Positions 1 to 8,759 of a stretch of 64,000 nucleotides of DNA are shown one piece after another. The first letter of the stretch is position 1. Each line of letters starts with the position of its first letter. The translations under genes were made by a program, and so were the position numbers. Source of the DNA: Roseibacillus sp. (lineage in GTDB: Bacteria > Verrucomicrobiota > Verrucomicrobiia > Verrucomicrobiales > Akkermansiaceae); NCBI GenBank assembly GCA_002686085.1, contig NZAC01000011.1:1-64000 (forward strand), written 5' to 3'. The notes beneath the pieces were generated by a model that saw only the letters and a list, made by a program, of their open reading frames with translations, had not been told where the DNA came from and did no database searches.

Positions 1-81
1 GAGCACGAGGAGCACGAGGAGCACGAGGAGCACGAGGAGCACGAGGAGCACGAGGAGCACGAGGAGCACGAGGAGCACGAG
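1..81 (+). repeat. 9-bp tandem repeat, nine perfect copies
   Basis: The unit gagcacgag is repeated without any mismatch from 1 to 81 and probably began before the window. It lies inside the coding tail described for 1-90. Perfect identity at synonymous positions points to recent expansion by slippage. Confidence 0.95.
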
Positions 82-90
82 GAGAAATAA
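1..90 (+). CDS. C-terminal end of a truncated protein with an EHE-repeat tail
   Basis: Frame 1 is open from the first base and ends at a TAA at 88-90. It encodes nine perfect copies of a 9-bp unit (gag cac gag, Glu-His-Glu) and then Glu-Lys-stop. Only this tail is visible, so the protein cannot be identified. Runs of His and acidic residues at a C-terminus are common in proteins that handle zinc, nickel or cobalt, so a metal-binding tail is a reasonable inference. The perfect DNA repeat also suggests that its length can vary by slippage. The reading frame choice rests on the clean stop directly after the repeat. Confidence 0.6.
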   Translation, partial: EHEEHEEHEEHEEHEEHEEHEEHEEHEEK

Positions 91-175
91 CAGCTCTCCC
101 TCTGAGGTCTCTCCTTCCTTCTCTCTCGATCAGGCTACGTAAAGCAGCTCGACCCACTGATCGGGAGAAGCTTAC

Positions 176-1747
176 ATGGTGACAACCCATCTTGGGCGCT
201 CCACCGGCGCCCTCCCCATGTCTCATCCCCGGCCCTTCCAACTACATCCAGACGACAACGTCGTCGTGGCCAGCGGAGTTCTGGAGGCAGGCCAACCCGT
301 GCATGGCTGCAAGGTCAAACCTCGCAGTCGGATCCCCGGGGGACATAAAATGGCGATCTCCAAGATCTCTGCCGGCCACAACGTCTTTAAGTTTGGACAG
401 GTAATCGGTCAGGCAAGCTGCCCAATTCTTCCGGGAGATCACGTCCACGAGCAGAATCTCGCAATGGCGGAATATTCCAGTGACTATGCCTTTGCCGAGG
501 ATGCCTCTGTCACAGAGGTTATCCCAGAGAACCAACGGTCTACCTTCATGGGATACCGCCGTGACGATGGAAGAGTTGGCACCCGCAACTATGTCGGCAT
601 TCTGACCTCCGTTAATTGCTCTGCCACGGTGGCATCACTTATCGCGAAGGAGGTTGAAAAGCGGGCAGTCCTTGATGATTTTCCGAACGTTGATGGCGTG
701 GTGGCACTGACGCATGGCGCTGGCTGCGCGGTGAGCACAAGAAACGAGGGATTCCGCATGCTGCAACGAACAATCTGGGGGCATGTCCGTCACCCCAATT
801 TTGGATCGGTTCTCATGGTGGGACTAGGTTGCGAAGCTAATCAGATTCCGCTCATGGTGGAGCACTTTGGAAAACCTCCTGAGGGAAGCTTCCACCTTGA
901 AACTATTCAACATCATGGGGGGACCCGGCAGACGATCGACTCATGTCTTGAGCGTCTGCATAATGAAATCCTACCCCATGCGAATAAAGCACGGCGCGAG
1001 CCTGTTCCTGTCAGCGAAATCTGTCTAGCTCTGCAATGTGGAGGTTCAGATGGGCTCTCAGGAATCACCGCCAACCCGGCTCTGGGTCTGGCAGTAGATC
1101 AGCTCATCAAGCAGGGTGGCTCCGCCATCCTCGCCGAAACCCCAGAAGTCTACGGTGCGGAACATCTTCTTACCAGAAGGTCTGCGAATCCGGAGGTTGG
1201 CAAAAAACTGGTCTCCCTCATCCGTTGGTGGGAGGATTATGTCGCCAAGCTCGACGGCCATATTAGTAATAATCCGGCTCCAGGCAATAAACTCGGAGGT
1301 CTCACTACCATTCTCGAGAAGTCCCTCGGAGCGATCAGCAAGGGTGGAACAACAACTCTGCAGTCCGTCCTTCGATACGCTGAACCGGTAGTCGGGTCTG
1401 GACTTCACTTCATGGACAGCCCCGGATACGATCCGATGTCCATCACCGGGGAAGTTGCATCCGGCGCTAACCTGATCTGCTTCACCACGGGCCGGGGCTC
1501 GGTCTATGGGAACAAACCCTGTCCCTCGATTAAGATTGCGAGCAACTCTACCATGTTCCGGCGGATGGAGGATGACATGGACCTCAACGCAGGAACCATC
1601 GCAGATGGCATTGAAAACCACCCGGATGTGGCTAACCGAATACTGGAAAGAATCGTTGAGGTAGCAGGAGGATCCCGCACCAAATCTGAAATTCAGGGTT
1701 TTGGAGATCATGAATTCGTCCCCTGGAGTATCTCTGCGATCACCTGA
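176..1747 (+). CDS. altronate dehydratase family protein (UxaA-like), fused SAF and catalytic domains
   Basis: Predicted sugar-acid dehydratase that removes water from an aldonate such as altronate to give a 2-keto-3-deoxy acid in the cytoplasm. The N-terminal ~95 residues match the SAF domain, with GHKMA near residues 57-61. The rest matches the UxaA core: DGRVGTRNYVGILTSVNCSA, HGAGCA and, near the end, TTGRGSVYGNKPCPSIKIASN. The length of 523 residues fits the full fused form (about 500 in E. coli UxaA). The start at 176 has a purine-rich GGGAGAAG 5 nt upstream. An ATG at 218 would give 509 residues and also keeps all domains. It heads a run with an SDR gene and a ribose-type importer, which suggests catabolism of an imported sugar or sugar acid. 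The exact substrate cannot be read from the sequence; related dehydratases act on galactarate and other acids. Confidence 0.88.
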   Translation: MVTTHLGRSTGALPMSHPRPFQLHPDDNVVVASGVLEAGQPVHGCKVKPRSRIPGGHKMAISKISAGHNVFKFGQVIGQASCPILPGDHVHEQNLAMAEYSSDYAFAEDASVTEVIPENQRSTFMGYRRDDGRVGTRNYVGILTSVNCSATVASLIAKEVEKRAVLDDFPNVDGVVALTHGAGCAVSTRNEGFRMLQRTIWGHVRHPNFGSVLMVGLGCEANQIPLMVEHFGKPPEGSFHLETIQHHGGTRQTIDSCLERLHNEILPHANKARREPVPVSEICLALQCGGSDGLSGITANPALGLAVDQLIKQGGSAILAETPEVYGAEHLLTRRSANPEVGKKLVSLIRWWEDYVAKLDGHISNNPAPGNKLGGLTTILEKSLGAISKGGTTTLQSVLRYAEPVVGSGLHFMDSPGYDPMSITGEVASGANLICFTTGRGSVYGNKPCPSIKIASNSTMFRRMEDDMDLNAGTIADGIENHPDVANRILERIVEVAGGSRTKSEIQGFGDHEFVPWSISAIT

Positions 1748-1811
1748 CAAGAGATTACAAGGAGGCGGATTGAGGCTTCCCGACCGACGAACTTGGGCTA
1801 ACCTCCCCGCC

Positions 1812-2570
1812 ATGTCCAACTACTCTCTCTCCGGCCACGTCGCCCTTGTTACCGGAAGCAGTAAGGGCCTCGGAGCCTCAATTGTCCGGAACCTCGCCTC
1901 AGCAGGGGCCTCGGTTGCTGTCAACGCCTTCAATAACATTGATCGCGCCCAGAAACTTGCAGATGACATTAACGCAGAGGGAGGAAAAGCGATCGCAGTC
2001 GCCGCAGATATCACAGATGCCCCGCAAGTTGCCTCACTGGTCGAGGAGGTGGCCTCCCGAATGGGACCCATTGATATCGTTGTCCCTAATGCCACCGGCC
2101 CTCAACCTCACAAGCCAATTGAGGAATACGACGAAGCGTTTTACCAAGAGATGTACGAGTTCTTTATCAAGAGCCCCTTCCTTCTTGCGCAGGCTACCCT
2201 CCCCTCCATGAAAGAGAATCGATGGGGAAGATTCGTCAATATCATCAGCGAAGTCTTCTCCGCCTCCGTTTCCGACTTTTCTGCATATGTCGCCGCAAAA
2301 GGAGGACAGATTGGCTGGTCCCGTTCCATGGCCCGGGAACTGGCACCCTTTGGAATCACCGTCAACATGGTTGGCCCCGGATGGATTCCCGTGGAGCGCC
2401 ATGCCGATGACCCACAGGACAAGAAAGACGCCTATCTTTCACAGATTCCTGTTGGCCGTTGGGGCGTTCCTGATGACGTTGCACACGCCGTTCGGTTTTT
2501 CTGCCTGGAGGAAGCCTCCTTCATTACCGGGCAGACCCTTTATGTGAACGGCGGCATGACGCCGTGGTAG
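1812..2570 (+). CDS. SDR family oxidoreductase
   Basis: Classical short-chain dehydrogenase/reductase of 252 residues using NAD(P). The Rossmann motif TGSSKGLG is at residues 14-21, NATG replaces the usual NAG at 93-96, the likely catalytic Ser is S146, and the YxxxK pair is Y159/K163. The C-terminal FITGQTLYVNGGM is typical of the FabG-like branch. The start at 1812 places the first beta strand at the normal distance; the frame stays open upstream to 1701, but that would add 37 unrelated residues and overlap the dehydratase gene. It lies 64 nt after the dehydratase and before an importer, so it probably oxidises a hydroxyl of the same sugar, sugar acid or its 2-keto-3-deoxy product. That role is inferred from context; the family alone does not give a substrate. 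Confidence 0.9.
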   Translation: MSNYSLSGHVALVTGSSKGLGASIVRNLASAGASVAVNAFNNIDRAQKLADDINAEGGKAIAVAADITDAPQVASLVEEVASRMGPIDIVVPNATGPQPHKPIEEYDEAFYQEMYEFFIKSPFLLAQATLPSMKENRWGRFVNIISEVFSASVSDFSAYVAAKGGQIGWSRSMARELAPFGITVNMVGPGWIPVERHADDPQDKKDAYLSQIPVGRWGVPDDVAHAVRFFCLEEASFITGQTLYVNGGMTPW

Positions 2571-2727
2571 TCCGTAATATTATCTCTCTCAGCTCAAGGC
2601 GCATTCGTCTTAAGTCTGAAATATACGCTGTAAATCACATTTAAACCTGATCTGTTCGCGCCGCTGATTTTGCTCGCAAACCCGGCCCGGCCTCTTAAAG
2701 ATTCTGAGTCCAAACAGAAAACACCTC

Positions 2728-3717
2728 ATGAGTAAAAAGCTTTGCCTCACCCTCCTCGGGCTCATTCCAATCATCGTTCTGACCAGCCTCCTTAATAGTT
2801 GCGGAAAGAAAAGTAGTAGCGGAAAAGTGCGCCTTGCTTTCGTTACCAATGCTTCTGCAGACTTCTGGGCCTACGCTCAGGCAGGAGTTCAGAAGGCAGA
2901 GAGTGAGTTCGACGATATTGAAGTCGAATTCAAGGTAGGCGACGGCACACCTGCGAAGCAGCGCGAGCTTGTAGAGGCTCTCCTGGTACGCGGTGTAAAA
3001 GGTATCGCCATAAGCCCCACTAACCCTAGTGGCCAAAAGGAAATGCTCAATGAGTGGGCCGAAAAAGCTTCCCTCATCACTGTCGATAGCGACGCGGTTG
3101 ACTCAGATCGCAAATTCTACCTCGGAACTGATAACGTTGCAGCTGGAAAAAAGGCCGGTGAGCTTCTTAAGGAAGCCCTTCCCGATGGAGGCAAAGTCAT
3201 GGCCTTTGTTGGACTCGGTGATCAGGCCAATGCTGTGGAACGGTATCAAGGGCTACGCGAGGCCGTGGAGGGAACCGAGATTGAAATCCTTGATCTCCGA
3301 ACCGACGAGGTTGACTTCGGAAAAGCTCGCCGTAATGCCGAAGACACCCTGACAAAGCACCCCGATATTGCGGGCATGGTCGGCCTCTGGTCCTACAACG
3401 CGCCTCTCATTCTGGAAGCCGTGAAGGACAAGGGTGTTCTCGACAAGGTTAAGATCATCGGCTTCGACGAGGATCCTCGCACCCTCAAGGCTATTGATGC
3501 CGGTGAAATTCATGGAACCGTTGTCCAGAAACCCTACGAGTTTGGCTATCAGGCGGTAGTCGCTCTGCGTGCCATGGTCGTGGGGGGGCAAACTCCCAAG
3601 GACCTTGAAGTTCCTGACACCAATCAGAAATTTATTGAGACTCTTACGATTCGTAAAGGAGAGGGCCTTAACTACCTGAAGAAGTGCGACGCTTGGAAAC
3701 AATCCATCAGTAAATAG
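2728..3717 (+). CDS. ribose-type ABC transporter substrate-binding lipoprotein
   Basis: Extracytoplasmic sugar-binding protein of the RbsB family (periplasmic binding protein domain 4), 329 residues. A hydrophobic signal segment ends in a lipobox L-N-S-C with the lipid-modified Cys at position 25, so it should be tethered to a membrane. The mature part starts with VRLAFVTNASADFWAYAQ, contains the hinge-type segment GIAISPTNP, and ends with IIGFDEDPRTLKAIDAGEIHGTVVQKPYEFGYQAV, all typical of the family. It is followed by the matching ATPase (25 nt after the stop) and permease. The block probably forms one operon downstream of the dehydratase and SDR. The ligand is most likely a pentose, hexose, deoxysugar or related compound and cannot be specified further. 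Confidence 0.93.
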   Translation: MSKKLCLTLLGLIPIIVLTSLLNSCGKKSSSGKVRLAFVTNASADFWAYAQAGVQKAESEFDDIEVEFKVGDGTPAKQRELVEALLVRGVKGIAISPTNPSGQKEMLNEWAEKASLITVDSDAVDSDRKFYLGTDNVAAGKKAGELLKEALPDGGKVMAFVGLGDQANAVERYQGLREAVEGTEIEILDLRTDEVDFGKARRNAEDTLTKHPDIAGMVGLWSYNAPLILEAVKDKGVLDKVKIIGFDEDPRTLKAIDAGEIHGTVVQKPYEFGYQAVVALRAMVVGGQTPKDLEVPDTNQKFIETLTIRKGEGLNYLKKCDAWKQSISK

Positions 3718-3742
3718 TAAGTCCGCTCTACCTCGAGCTCCA

Positions 3743-5269
3743 ATGCAAGACCCCGCCAAGCGCGTGAAGGTTCTCCAAATGGAGAATATCACGAAACGCT
3801 TCCCCGGGGTGACGGCCCTCGACCAAGTCAACTTCGACATCATGGAGGGCGAAGTTGTTGCCCTTATCGGAGAAAATGGGGCCGGAAAGTCGACATTAAT
3901 GAAAGTCCTCGGAGGCGTACATCAGCCGGACGAGGGAACGATTACAGCGTCTGGTTCGCCTGCCGTTATCCGCTCCGTTGCAGATGCTGACTCGCTGGGG
4001 GTAGGGTTCGTGCATCAGGAACTCAACGTCCTAGACAACCTCGATGTCGGGGCAAACGTCTTCCTCGGTCGGGAACCACACCACCTCGGCCTGATAAACC
4101 GCCGCAAGATAAAGGCGGACACGCAACCGTATCTCGATACTCTTGGTCTGGATGCTTCTCCCGATACTCCGCTTTCCAAGCTCTCCATAGGCCAACAACA
4201 AATGGTCGAAATCGCCAAGGCCCTTTCAAAGGAGGCGAAGATCATCATCATGGATGAGCCTACCTCAAGTCTCACCCTCTCGGAAACTGAAAGACTCCTG
4301 AAGGTAATAGGTGACCTGTCCGAGCAAGGCATCGCAGTTATCTACATCTCCCATCGCCTCGGTGAGGTAACTCAGTGCGCCCACCGTGTTGTGGCTCTGC
4401 GTGATGGAAAAAATGCAGGCGAACTGCAGCGCGGCGAAATCAATCACGACGCCATGGTCAGCCTGATGGTTGGTCGAGACCTCAAGCGCACCCCCCTTAC
4501 TACAAGTGATCATGAGACGGTTCCACGGCGTCTTGTCGTCTCCAATCTTCGTACTGCGCTCTATCCGGAATGTTCATCCAGTTTTGAAATTTCAGGAGGT
4601 GAAATCCTGGGGATGGCAGGACTTGTCGGAGCGGGACGATCTGAACTTGCCCAGGCTACTTTCGGAGTTGACCCTGCTCTCGGCGGATCAGTATCGGTCG
4701 ACGGCACCACGATAAAAAGAGGCGCAGCCAGGCAATCTATCAAAGCTGGCATTTATCTTGCTCCCGAAGACCGCAAACTAACCGGACTCGTTCTGGAATT
4801 TGATATCACTCAGAACATTTCCCTCGCTGACCTTTGGAACCACTCTTCCGGTATCGGCTTGATTGACCGTAATGCGGAGCGCACCGTGGCAGAACGGCAA
4901 ATTGAGCGCCTGAAAATCAAGACTCCATCTGCATCAACCGCCGCTATTACTTTAAGCGGAGGAAATCAGCAGAAGGTTGTCCTCGGTAAATGGCTCTCGA
5001 TGAAACCCAAGGTCATTATCTTTGATGAACCCACCCGCGGAATCGATGTCGGGGCCAAGGCGGAAATCTATAAACTGATGCGGGAACTTGCCCGCAATGG
5101 AGTCGCCATCTGGATGATATCCAGTGATATGGAAGAGGTTCTGGGGATCAGTGACCGTATTGTCGTGATGCACGAGGGACGGATTACCGGAGAACTCGAA
5201 CGCGACGAATTTGGTGAGGAGGCAATTATGCATCTCGCCGTAGGGCATTCCAAAACCGAAGCCAACTAA
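3743..5269 (+). CDS. sugar ABC transporter ATP-binding protein (RbsA/MglA type, two ABC domains)
   Basis: Cytoplasmic ATPase of 508 residues that powers the importer. The first ABC domain has Walker A GENGAGKST at 43-51, signature LSIGQQQMVEIAKAL and Walker B IIIMDEPTS. The second domain has the family's degenerate Walker A (GLVGAGRSEL), signature LSGGNQQKVVLGKWL and Walker B IIFDEPTRGIDVGAK. This uneven pair is normal for CUT2 sugar importers. The first ATG at 3743 gives a short N-terminal extension; an ATG at 3779 is a possible alternative. The permease gene starts 12 nt after the stop, indicating translational linkage. Confidence 0.95.
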   Translation: MQDPAKRVKVLQMENITKRFPGVTALDQVNFDIMEGEVVALIGENGAGKSTLMKVLGGVHQPDEGTITASGSPAVIRSVADADSLGVGFVHQELNVLDNLDVGANVFLGREPHHLGLINRRKIKADTQPYLDTLGLDASPDTPLSKLSIGQQQMVEIAKALSKEAKIIIMDEPTSSLTLSETERLLKVIGDLSEQGIAVIYISHRLGEVTQCAHRVVALRDGKNAGELQRGEINHDAMVSLMVGRDLKRTPLTTSDHETVPRRLVVSNLRTALYPECSSSFEISGGEILGMAGLVGAGRSELAQATFGVDPALGGSVSVDGTTIKRGAARQSIKAGIYLAPEDRKLTGLVLEFDITQNISLADLWNHSSGIGLIDRNAERTVAERQIERLKIKTPSASTAAITLSGGNQQKVVLGKWLSMKPKVIIFDEPTRGIDVGAKAEIYKLMRELARNGVAIWMISSDMEEVLGISDRIVVMHEGRITGELERDEFGEEAIMHLAVGHSKTEAN

Positions 5270-5281
5270 TACAACACTTCT

Positions 5282-6394
5282 ATGGCCAACCCCCTATTAC
5301 GCTACGCCGGCCGACACCGCCGCGAAACAGGCATGCTCGGTCTCTTGTTCATTCTCGTAGTCATAACCAGCCTTGGCACGATAGAGGAGGGCATCGATGG
5401 CCTCTTCGGCAGCAAGTTCCTTACTCCGGACAATCTTAAGAATGTAGCCCGAACGATCGGCATCTATGGCATTTTCAGTATTGGGGTTGGCATCGTGATT
5501 ATCACTGCCGGCATCGACCTGTCGGTAGGCTCCCTCATGGCGCTTCTCGGTGTCTTTTTCCTCTTTCTTGTCACCCCGCCCGGTATGAGGCCCGACTCCG
5601 CAATCGCCCGAGGTATTCCCGAAGTGAGCTGGCCCATGGCCGTTTTATGGGTCCTCCTTCTCGGAACGCTGCTGGGGTTACTCCATGGTATTCTCGTCGG
5701 AAAACTCAAGCTTCAGCCCTTCGTTGTCACCCTCTGCGGACTTCTCTCCTACAGGGGCCTTGCTCGCTTCTACGCAAACGACACTACTGTCAATGTCGGA
5801 GATGCCTCTCAGGATTTGAGTTTTGCGCGCAAACTTGGAGATGGAACACTTGGAGACGTTCTCATAAGCGATGGTCAGAAAGGTATCCTGCATAGCATTC
5901 CGATGACGTTTGTCTATCTGATCATCTTTGCCGTTATCACCACCATAATTCTCCACCGTTCTGTTCTGGGGCGCTATATTTTCGCGGCAGGCCGCAACGA
6001 ACTCGCGACGAAATACTCAGGCATCAACACAGGCCTTGTCATTGCTATTGCCTACCTAATCGCTGGTTTCTGCACCGCCTTCTCCGCCATTCCCTTCTGT
6101 ATTTATACGGGCTCTGTTCAGCCCACCAGCCATGGAGCTTTCTTTGAACTGTACGCCATCGCTGCCGCGGTTCTTGGGGGATGCAGCCTGCGTGGAGGTG
6201 AAGGTTCGATTCCTGGTATACTCATTGGCACTGCTATTCTGATTGTTCTCCGGAATATGGTGAATCTTCTGGGCTACCCCACACCGCTCAGTGATGCGAT
6301 TACGGGGGGAGTGATCTTCGTTGGCGTCATCATAGATCAGCACGGAGCCACCGGCTTGAAGAAACTCTTCAAACGCAAGGTAAAGGCAGGCTAA
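5282..6394 (+). CDS. sugar ABC transporter permease (RbsC family)
   Basis: Integral membrane channel subunit of the CUT2 importer, 370 residues with about eight to ten hydrophobic segments. The motif ITAGIDLSVGS and the late motif GGCSLRGGEGSIPGILIGTAIL are hallmarks of the family. It pairs with the ATPase and lipoprotein just upstream. It is the last gene of the block; the next gene is on the opposite strand and converges on it. No clear intrinsic terminator was seen in the 222 bp between the two. Confidence 0.94.
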   Translation: MANPLLRYAGRHRRETGMLGLLFILVVITSLGTIEEGIDGLFGSKFLTPDNLKNVARTIGIYGIFSIGVGIVIITAGIDLSVGSLMALLGVFFLFLVTPPGMRPDSAIARGIPEVSWPMAVLWVLLLGTLLGLLHGILVGKLKLQPFVVTLCGLLSYRGLARFYANDTTVNVGDASQDLSFARKLGDGTLGDVLISDGQKGILHSIPMTFVYLIIFAVITTIILHRSVLGRYIFAAGRNELATKYSGINTGLVIAIAYLIAGFCTAFSAIPFCIYTGSVQPTSHGAFFELYAIAAAVLGGCSLRGGEGSIPGILIGTAILIVLRNMVNLLGYPTPLSDAITGGVIFVGVIIDQHGATGLKKLFKRKVKAG

Positions 6395-6616
6395 GCAGGG
6401 CTCTTTCGACCGGGTATTGTTGAAATTGTCCTGAGAATACTTTCTCCCACTTCTCCTCATCAACCCATCTCCACACGGATGGAGCAGCTCCTTCCGGCGA
6501 CCTCCCTGAAGTTATACTGGTCGTGGACCACTTCATCCAGATTCATCAGGTCCTTAATCAGGAGAGCAATCCCATACCTTGTTATCCGGCAAGCAGAGCT
6601 CACTAGCCCTCCTGAG

Positions 6617-7204
6617 CTAGGCGTGGCGCTGTCCCAGCCATATCCCACCCAGGAGCCCTACAAGGTGAGCCTCCCACGAGATATGGTCCCCTTCAGGGAA
6701 AACCCCTCCAATCATCCCTCCATAAACTACGGCAACCACAATACCTACTACGGCCCACACCAGGCGACGCCCCCATATTGCACGGGCGAGAATATACCCA
6801 AAGTAAGAGTAAACTAAACTACTCGCTCCAATATGAACTGATTTCGCCTGCCCTAGATCCGCAATCAGCCAGGTCCCTATCCCACTAATCAGGGCAAGGG
6901 TGAGAGTCGTCGTCGCGAATCTTCTTCCTTCCGCCAGAATTACAATCATTCCCAGTCCTAGTGTAGCGATGGTGTTATCCAGGAGGTGATCCCAGTTTGC
7001 GTGGAGCCACGGCATGCAGATGACTCCTCTCAGTCCTGTAAGACTGCGCGGGACCACCCCAAACTGGTCCAAATTCAACTTGAAATACCAATCGATGAGC
7101 TCGACGAGCCAAGCTATGACAATGAGGGCAGCAAGAAAGCCAAGGCCTGGATGGCCTTTTTTACCCCTACCCCCGGTTCGAGCTTCTAATTTTCTCATCC
7201 TCAT
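6617..7204 (-). CDS. rhomboid family intramembrane serine protease
   Basis: Small membrane protein of 195 residues with about six transmembrane segments, as in minimal bacterial rhomboids. The loop WLHANWDHLLDN holds the HxxxN-type motif (H73, N77). The nucleophile is expected in GASS with Ser128, where most rhomboids have GxSG, and the catalytic His is H180 in EAHLVGLLGG. It should cleave single-pass membrane proteins in or near the bilayer. An in-frame ATG two codons in is an alternative start. It is transcribed towards the permease gene and diverges from the glutamyl-Q synthetase gene. Substrates are unknown, and no obvious partner lies next to it. Confidence 0.85.
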   Translation of the reverse strand: MRMRKLEARTGGRGKKGHPGLGFLAALIVIAWLVELIDWYFKLNLDQFGVVPRSLTGLRGVICMPWLHANWDHLLDNTIATLGLGMIVILAEGRRFATTTLTLALISGIGTWLIADLGQAKSVHIGASSLVYSYFGYILARAIWGRRLVWAVVGIVVAVVYGGMIGGVFPEGDHISWEAHLVGLLGGIWLGQRHA

Positions 7205-7314
7205 TCGCCAATCGGAATATCATTGAGCCTGACAAACAGGTTTTCACAGTTCCCATAGTATGCCTCGACCACGGACAACTTGAAACCTTCAACTTGAACC
7301 CTGAGACTTTTACC

Positions 7315-8181
7315 ATGCGAACCCGCTTCGCCCCCAGCCCTACAGGGCCAATGCACCTCGGCCACGCTTATGCCGCTCTCGTAGCCCGGGAGGCTGCGAA
7401 CTGTGGAGATGGTGTGTTTCTTCTCCGGTTTGAGGATATTGACCGGTCCCGGGTACGACCCGAATACTACTGCTTGATCGAAGAGGATCTTCAATGGATG
7501 GGACTCGAGTGGAGAGAAGAGCCCGTGCGACAATCTGACCGGCTCGAGGTCTACTCCAGCGCTCTCACTACCCTCGAGGAGCAAGGCCTCATTTATCCAT
7601 GTTTCTGCACCCGGCGGGCGATCGCCGACGAGGTATCGCGTATGACGAATGCTCCCCATGGTCCCGGGGGGACTGTGTATCCAGGAACCTGCCGAAAAAT
7701 CAGTGCCGATGAACGAGCGGAGAAAATCGCAATGAAAACACCTCATTCGTGGCGCCTGCACTCGGCCAAAGCCGCCGAGATCTGCGGGCAACTCACCTTC
7801 CGTGACCTCATCCACGGCGTTATCCCTGTCCGCGCAGACAGCCTTGGAGACGTTGTTCTCGCCCGTCGTGATATCGCTACCTCATACCATCTCGCGGTCG
7901 TGACAGACGATGCTGAACAGAAAATTACCCTTGTTACCAGGGGCGAAGACCTTCTTTCCTCAACGCATATCCACAGGGTTCTGCAGAACCTTCTCGGCTA
8001 CCCGGAGCCTCTCTATCTTCATCATAAGCTCGTCTGCGACGAAAAAGGGAATCGGCTGGCTACCCGCGACAAGGCTCTCTCCCTCGCTAGCCTCAGAGCC
8101 TCGGGATTCAGTCGCGACCAGCTCCTCGCAAGGCTCCCTCCCATACCCGCTCTCCCACGAAACCTTACCAGTGAAACTTGA
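7315..8181 (+). CDS. gluQ: glutamyl-Q tRNA(Asp) synthetase
   Basis: Truncated glutamyl-tRNA synthetase paralogue of 288 residues that activates glutamate and attaches it to queuosine at position 34 of tRNA(Asp). The N-terminal TRFAPSPTGPMHLGH carries the HxGH motif at residues 14-17. The zinc site is visible as CFC followed by Y and TCR (YPCFCTRR...YPGTCR). The KMSKS-like segment is degenerate (GNRLATRD), which is usual in this family. The anticodon-binding domain of full GltX is absent, as expected. The ATG at 7315 places the conserved segment right at the N-terminus; a TTG at 7294 would add seven residues. It lies 30 nt before a cyclophilin gene. Confidence 0.93.
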   Translation: MRTRFAPSPTGPMHLGHAYAALVAREAANCGDGVFLLRFEDIDRSRVRPEYYCLIEEDLQWMGLEWREEPVRQSDRLEVYSSALTTLEEQGLIYPCFCTRRAIADEVSRMTNAPHGPGGTVYPGTCRKISADERAEKIAMKTPHSWRLHSAKAAEICGQLTFRDLIHGVIPVRADSLGDVVLARRDIATSYHLAVVTDDAEQKITLVTRGEDLLSSTHIHRVLQNLLGYPEPLYLHHKLVCDEKGNRLATRDKALSLASLRASGFSRDQLLARLPPIPALPRNLTSET

Positions 8182-8211
8182 ATCTTTCCTCTTCCACCCT
8201 AAAAGAGAGCC

Positions 8212-8742
8212 ATGGACGACACCAAGATCACGCTCAACACCTCCAAAGGCGCCATCGATATCTCGCTATTTTCAGGCGACACCCCTATCACCTGTGCCAG
8301 CTTTCTGAACCTCGCTAAGAAGGGTTTTTATGACGGCCTGATCTTTCACCGAGTGATCAAAGACTTCATGATTCAGGGTGGATGCCCCGAGGGTTCTGGG
8401 CGAGGCAACCCTGGTTATCAATTTGAAAACGAGTGCCTCCCTCATCGCAGCCACGATAGTGCCGGAAAGCTCTCCATGGCCAATGCGGGACCAAATACAA
8501 ATGGCAGCCAGTTTTTCATTACGCATACTGCAACCCAGTTCCTCGACGGGAAACACACCGTCTTTGGTGAAGTTACGGGAGGACAGGAGGTCGTCGATGC
8601 GATTGCTACTGCCACTACGGGGCCAGGCGATCGACCAGCTGAGGATATCACAATTGATTCAGTGACCATTCACGATTCCACCGAAGACCTCTTCGAGGCC
8701 CAAAAATCGCGGATTGCTGATTGGAATGCAGCAATGGCCTAG
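8212..8742 (+). CDS. cyclophilin-type peptidyl-prolyl cis-trans isomerase
   Basis: Single-domain cyclophilin of 176 residues that catalyses cis-trans isomerisation of Xaa-Pro bonds. Family hallmarks are FHRVIKDFMIQGG with the catalytic Arg, GYQFENE, NAGPNTNGSQFFIT and FLDGKHTVFGEV. There is no signal peptide, so it should act in the cytoplasm like PpiB. It may share a transcript with the upstream synthetase gene. The next gene is on the opposite strand and ends only 17 nt away. Confidence 0.95.
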   Translation: MDDTKITLNTSKGAIDISLFSGDTPITCASFLNLAKKGFYDGLIFHRVIKDFMIQGGCPEGSGRGNPGYQFENECLPHRSHDSAGKLSMANAGPNTNGSQFFITHTATQFLDGKHTVFGEVTGGQEVVDAIATATTGPGDRPAEDITIDSVTIHDSTEDLFEAQKSRIADWNAAMA

Positions 8743-8759
8743 AGCGCGCACGAACAGTC

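Noticed and set aside
1-81. CRISPR-like direct repeat
   Set aside because: The units are 9 bp, contiguous, without spacers and in frame with a coding tail.
1058-1819. Minus-strand open frame of 253 codons
   Set aside because: It is antisense to the dehydratase gene, which has clear family motifs; nothing in the antisense protein is recognisable.
6200-6215. tRNA-like T-loop ggttcgattcc
   Set aside because: It lies within the permease coding sequence and no cloverleaf surrounds it.
7201-7815. Minus-strand open frame of 204 codons upstream of the rhomboid gene
   Set aside because: It is antisense to glutamyl-Q tRNA synthetase and has no motif.
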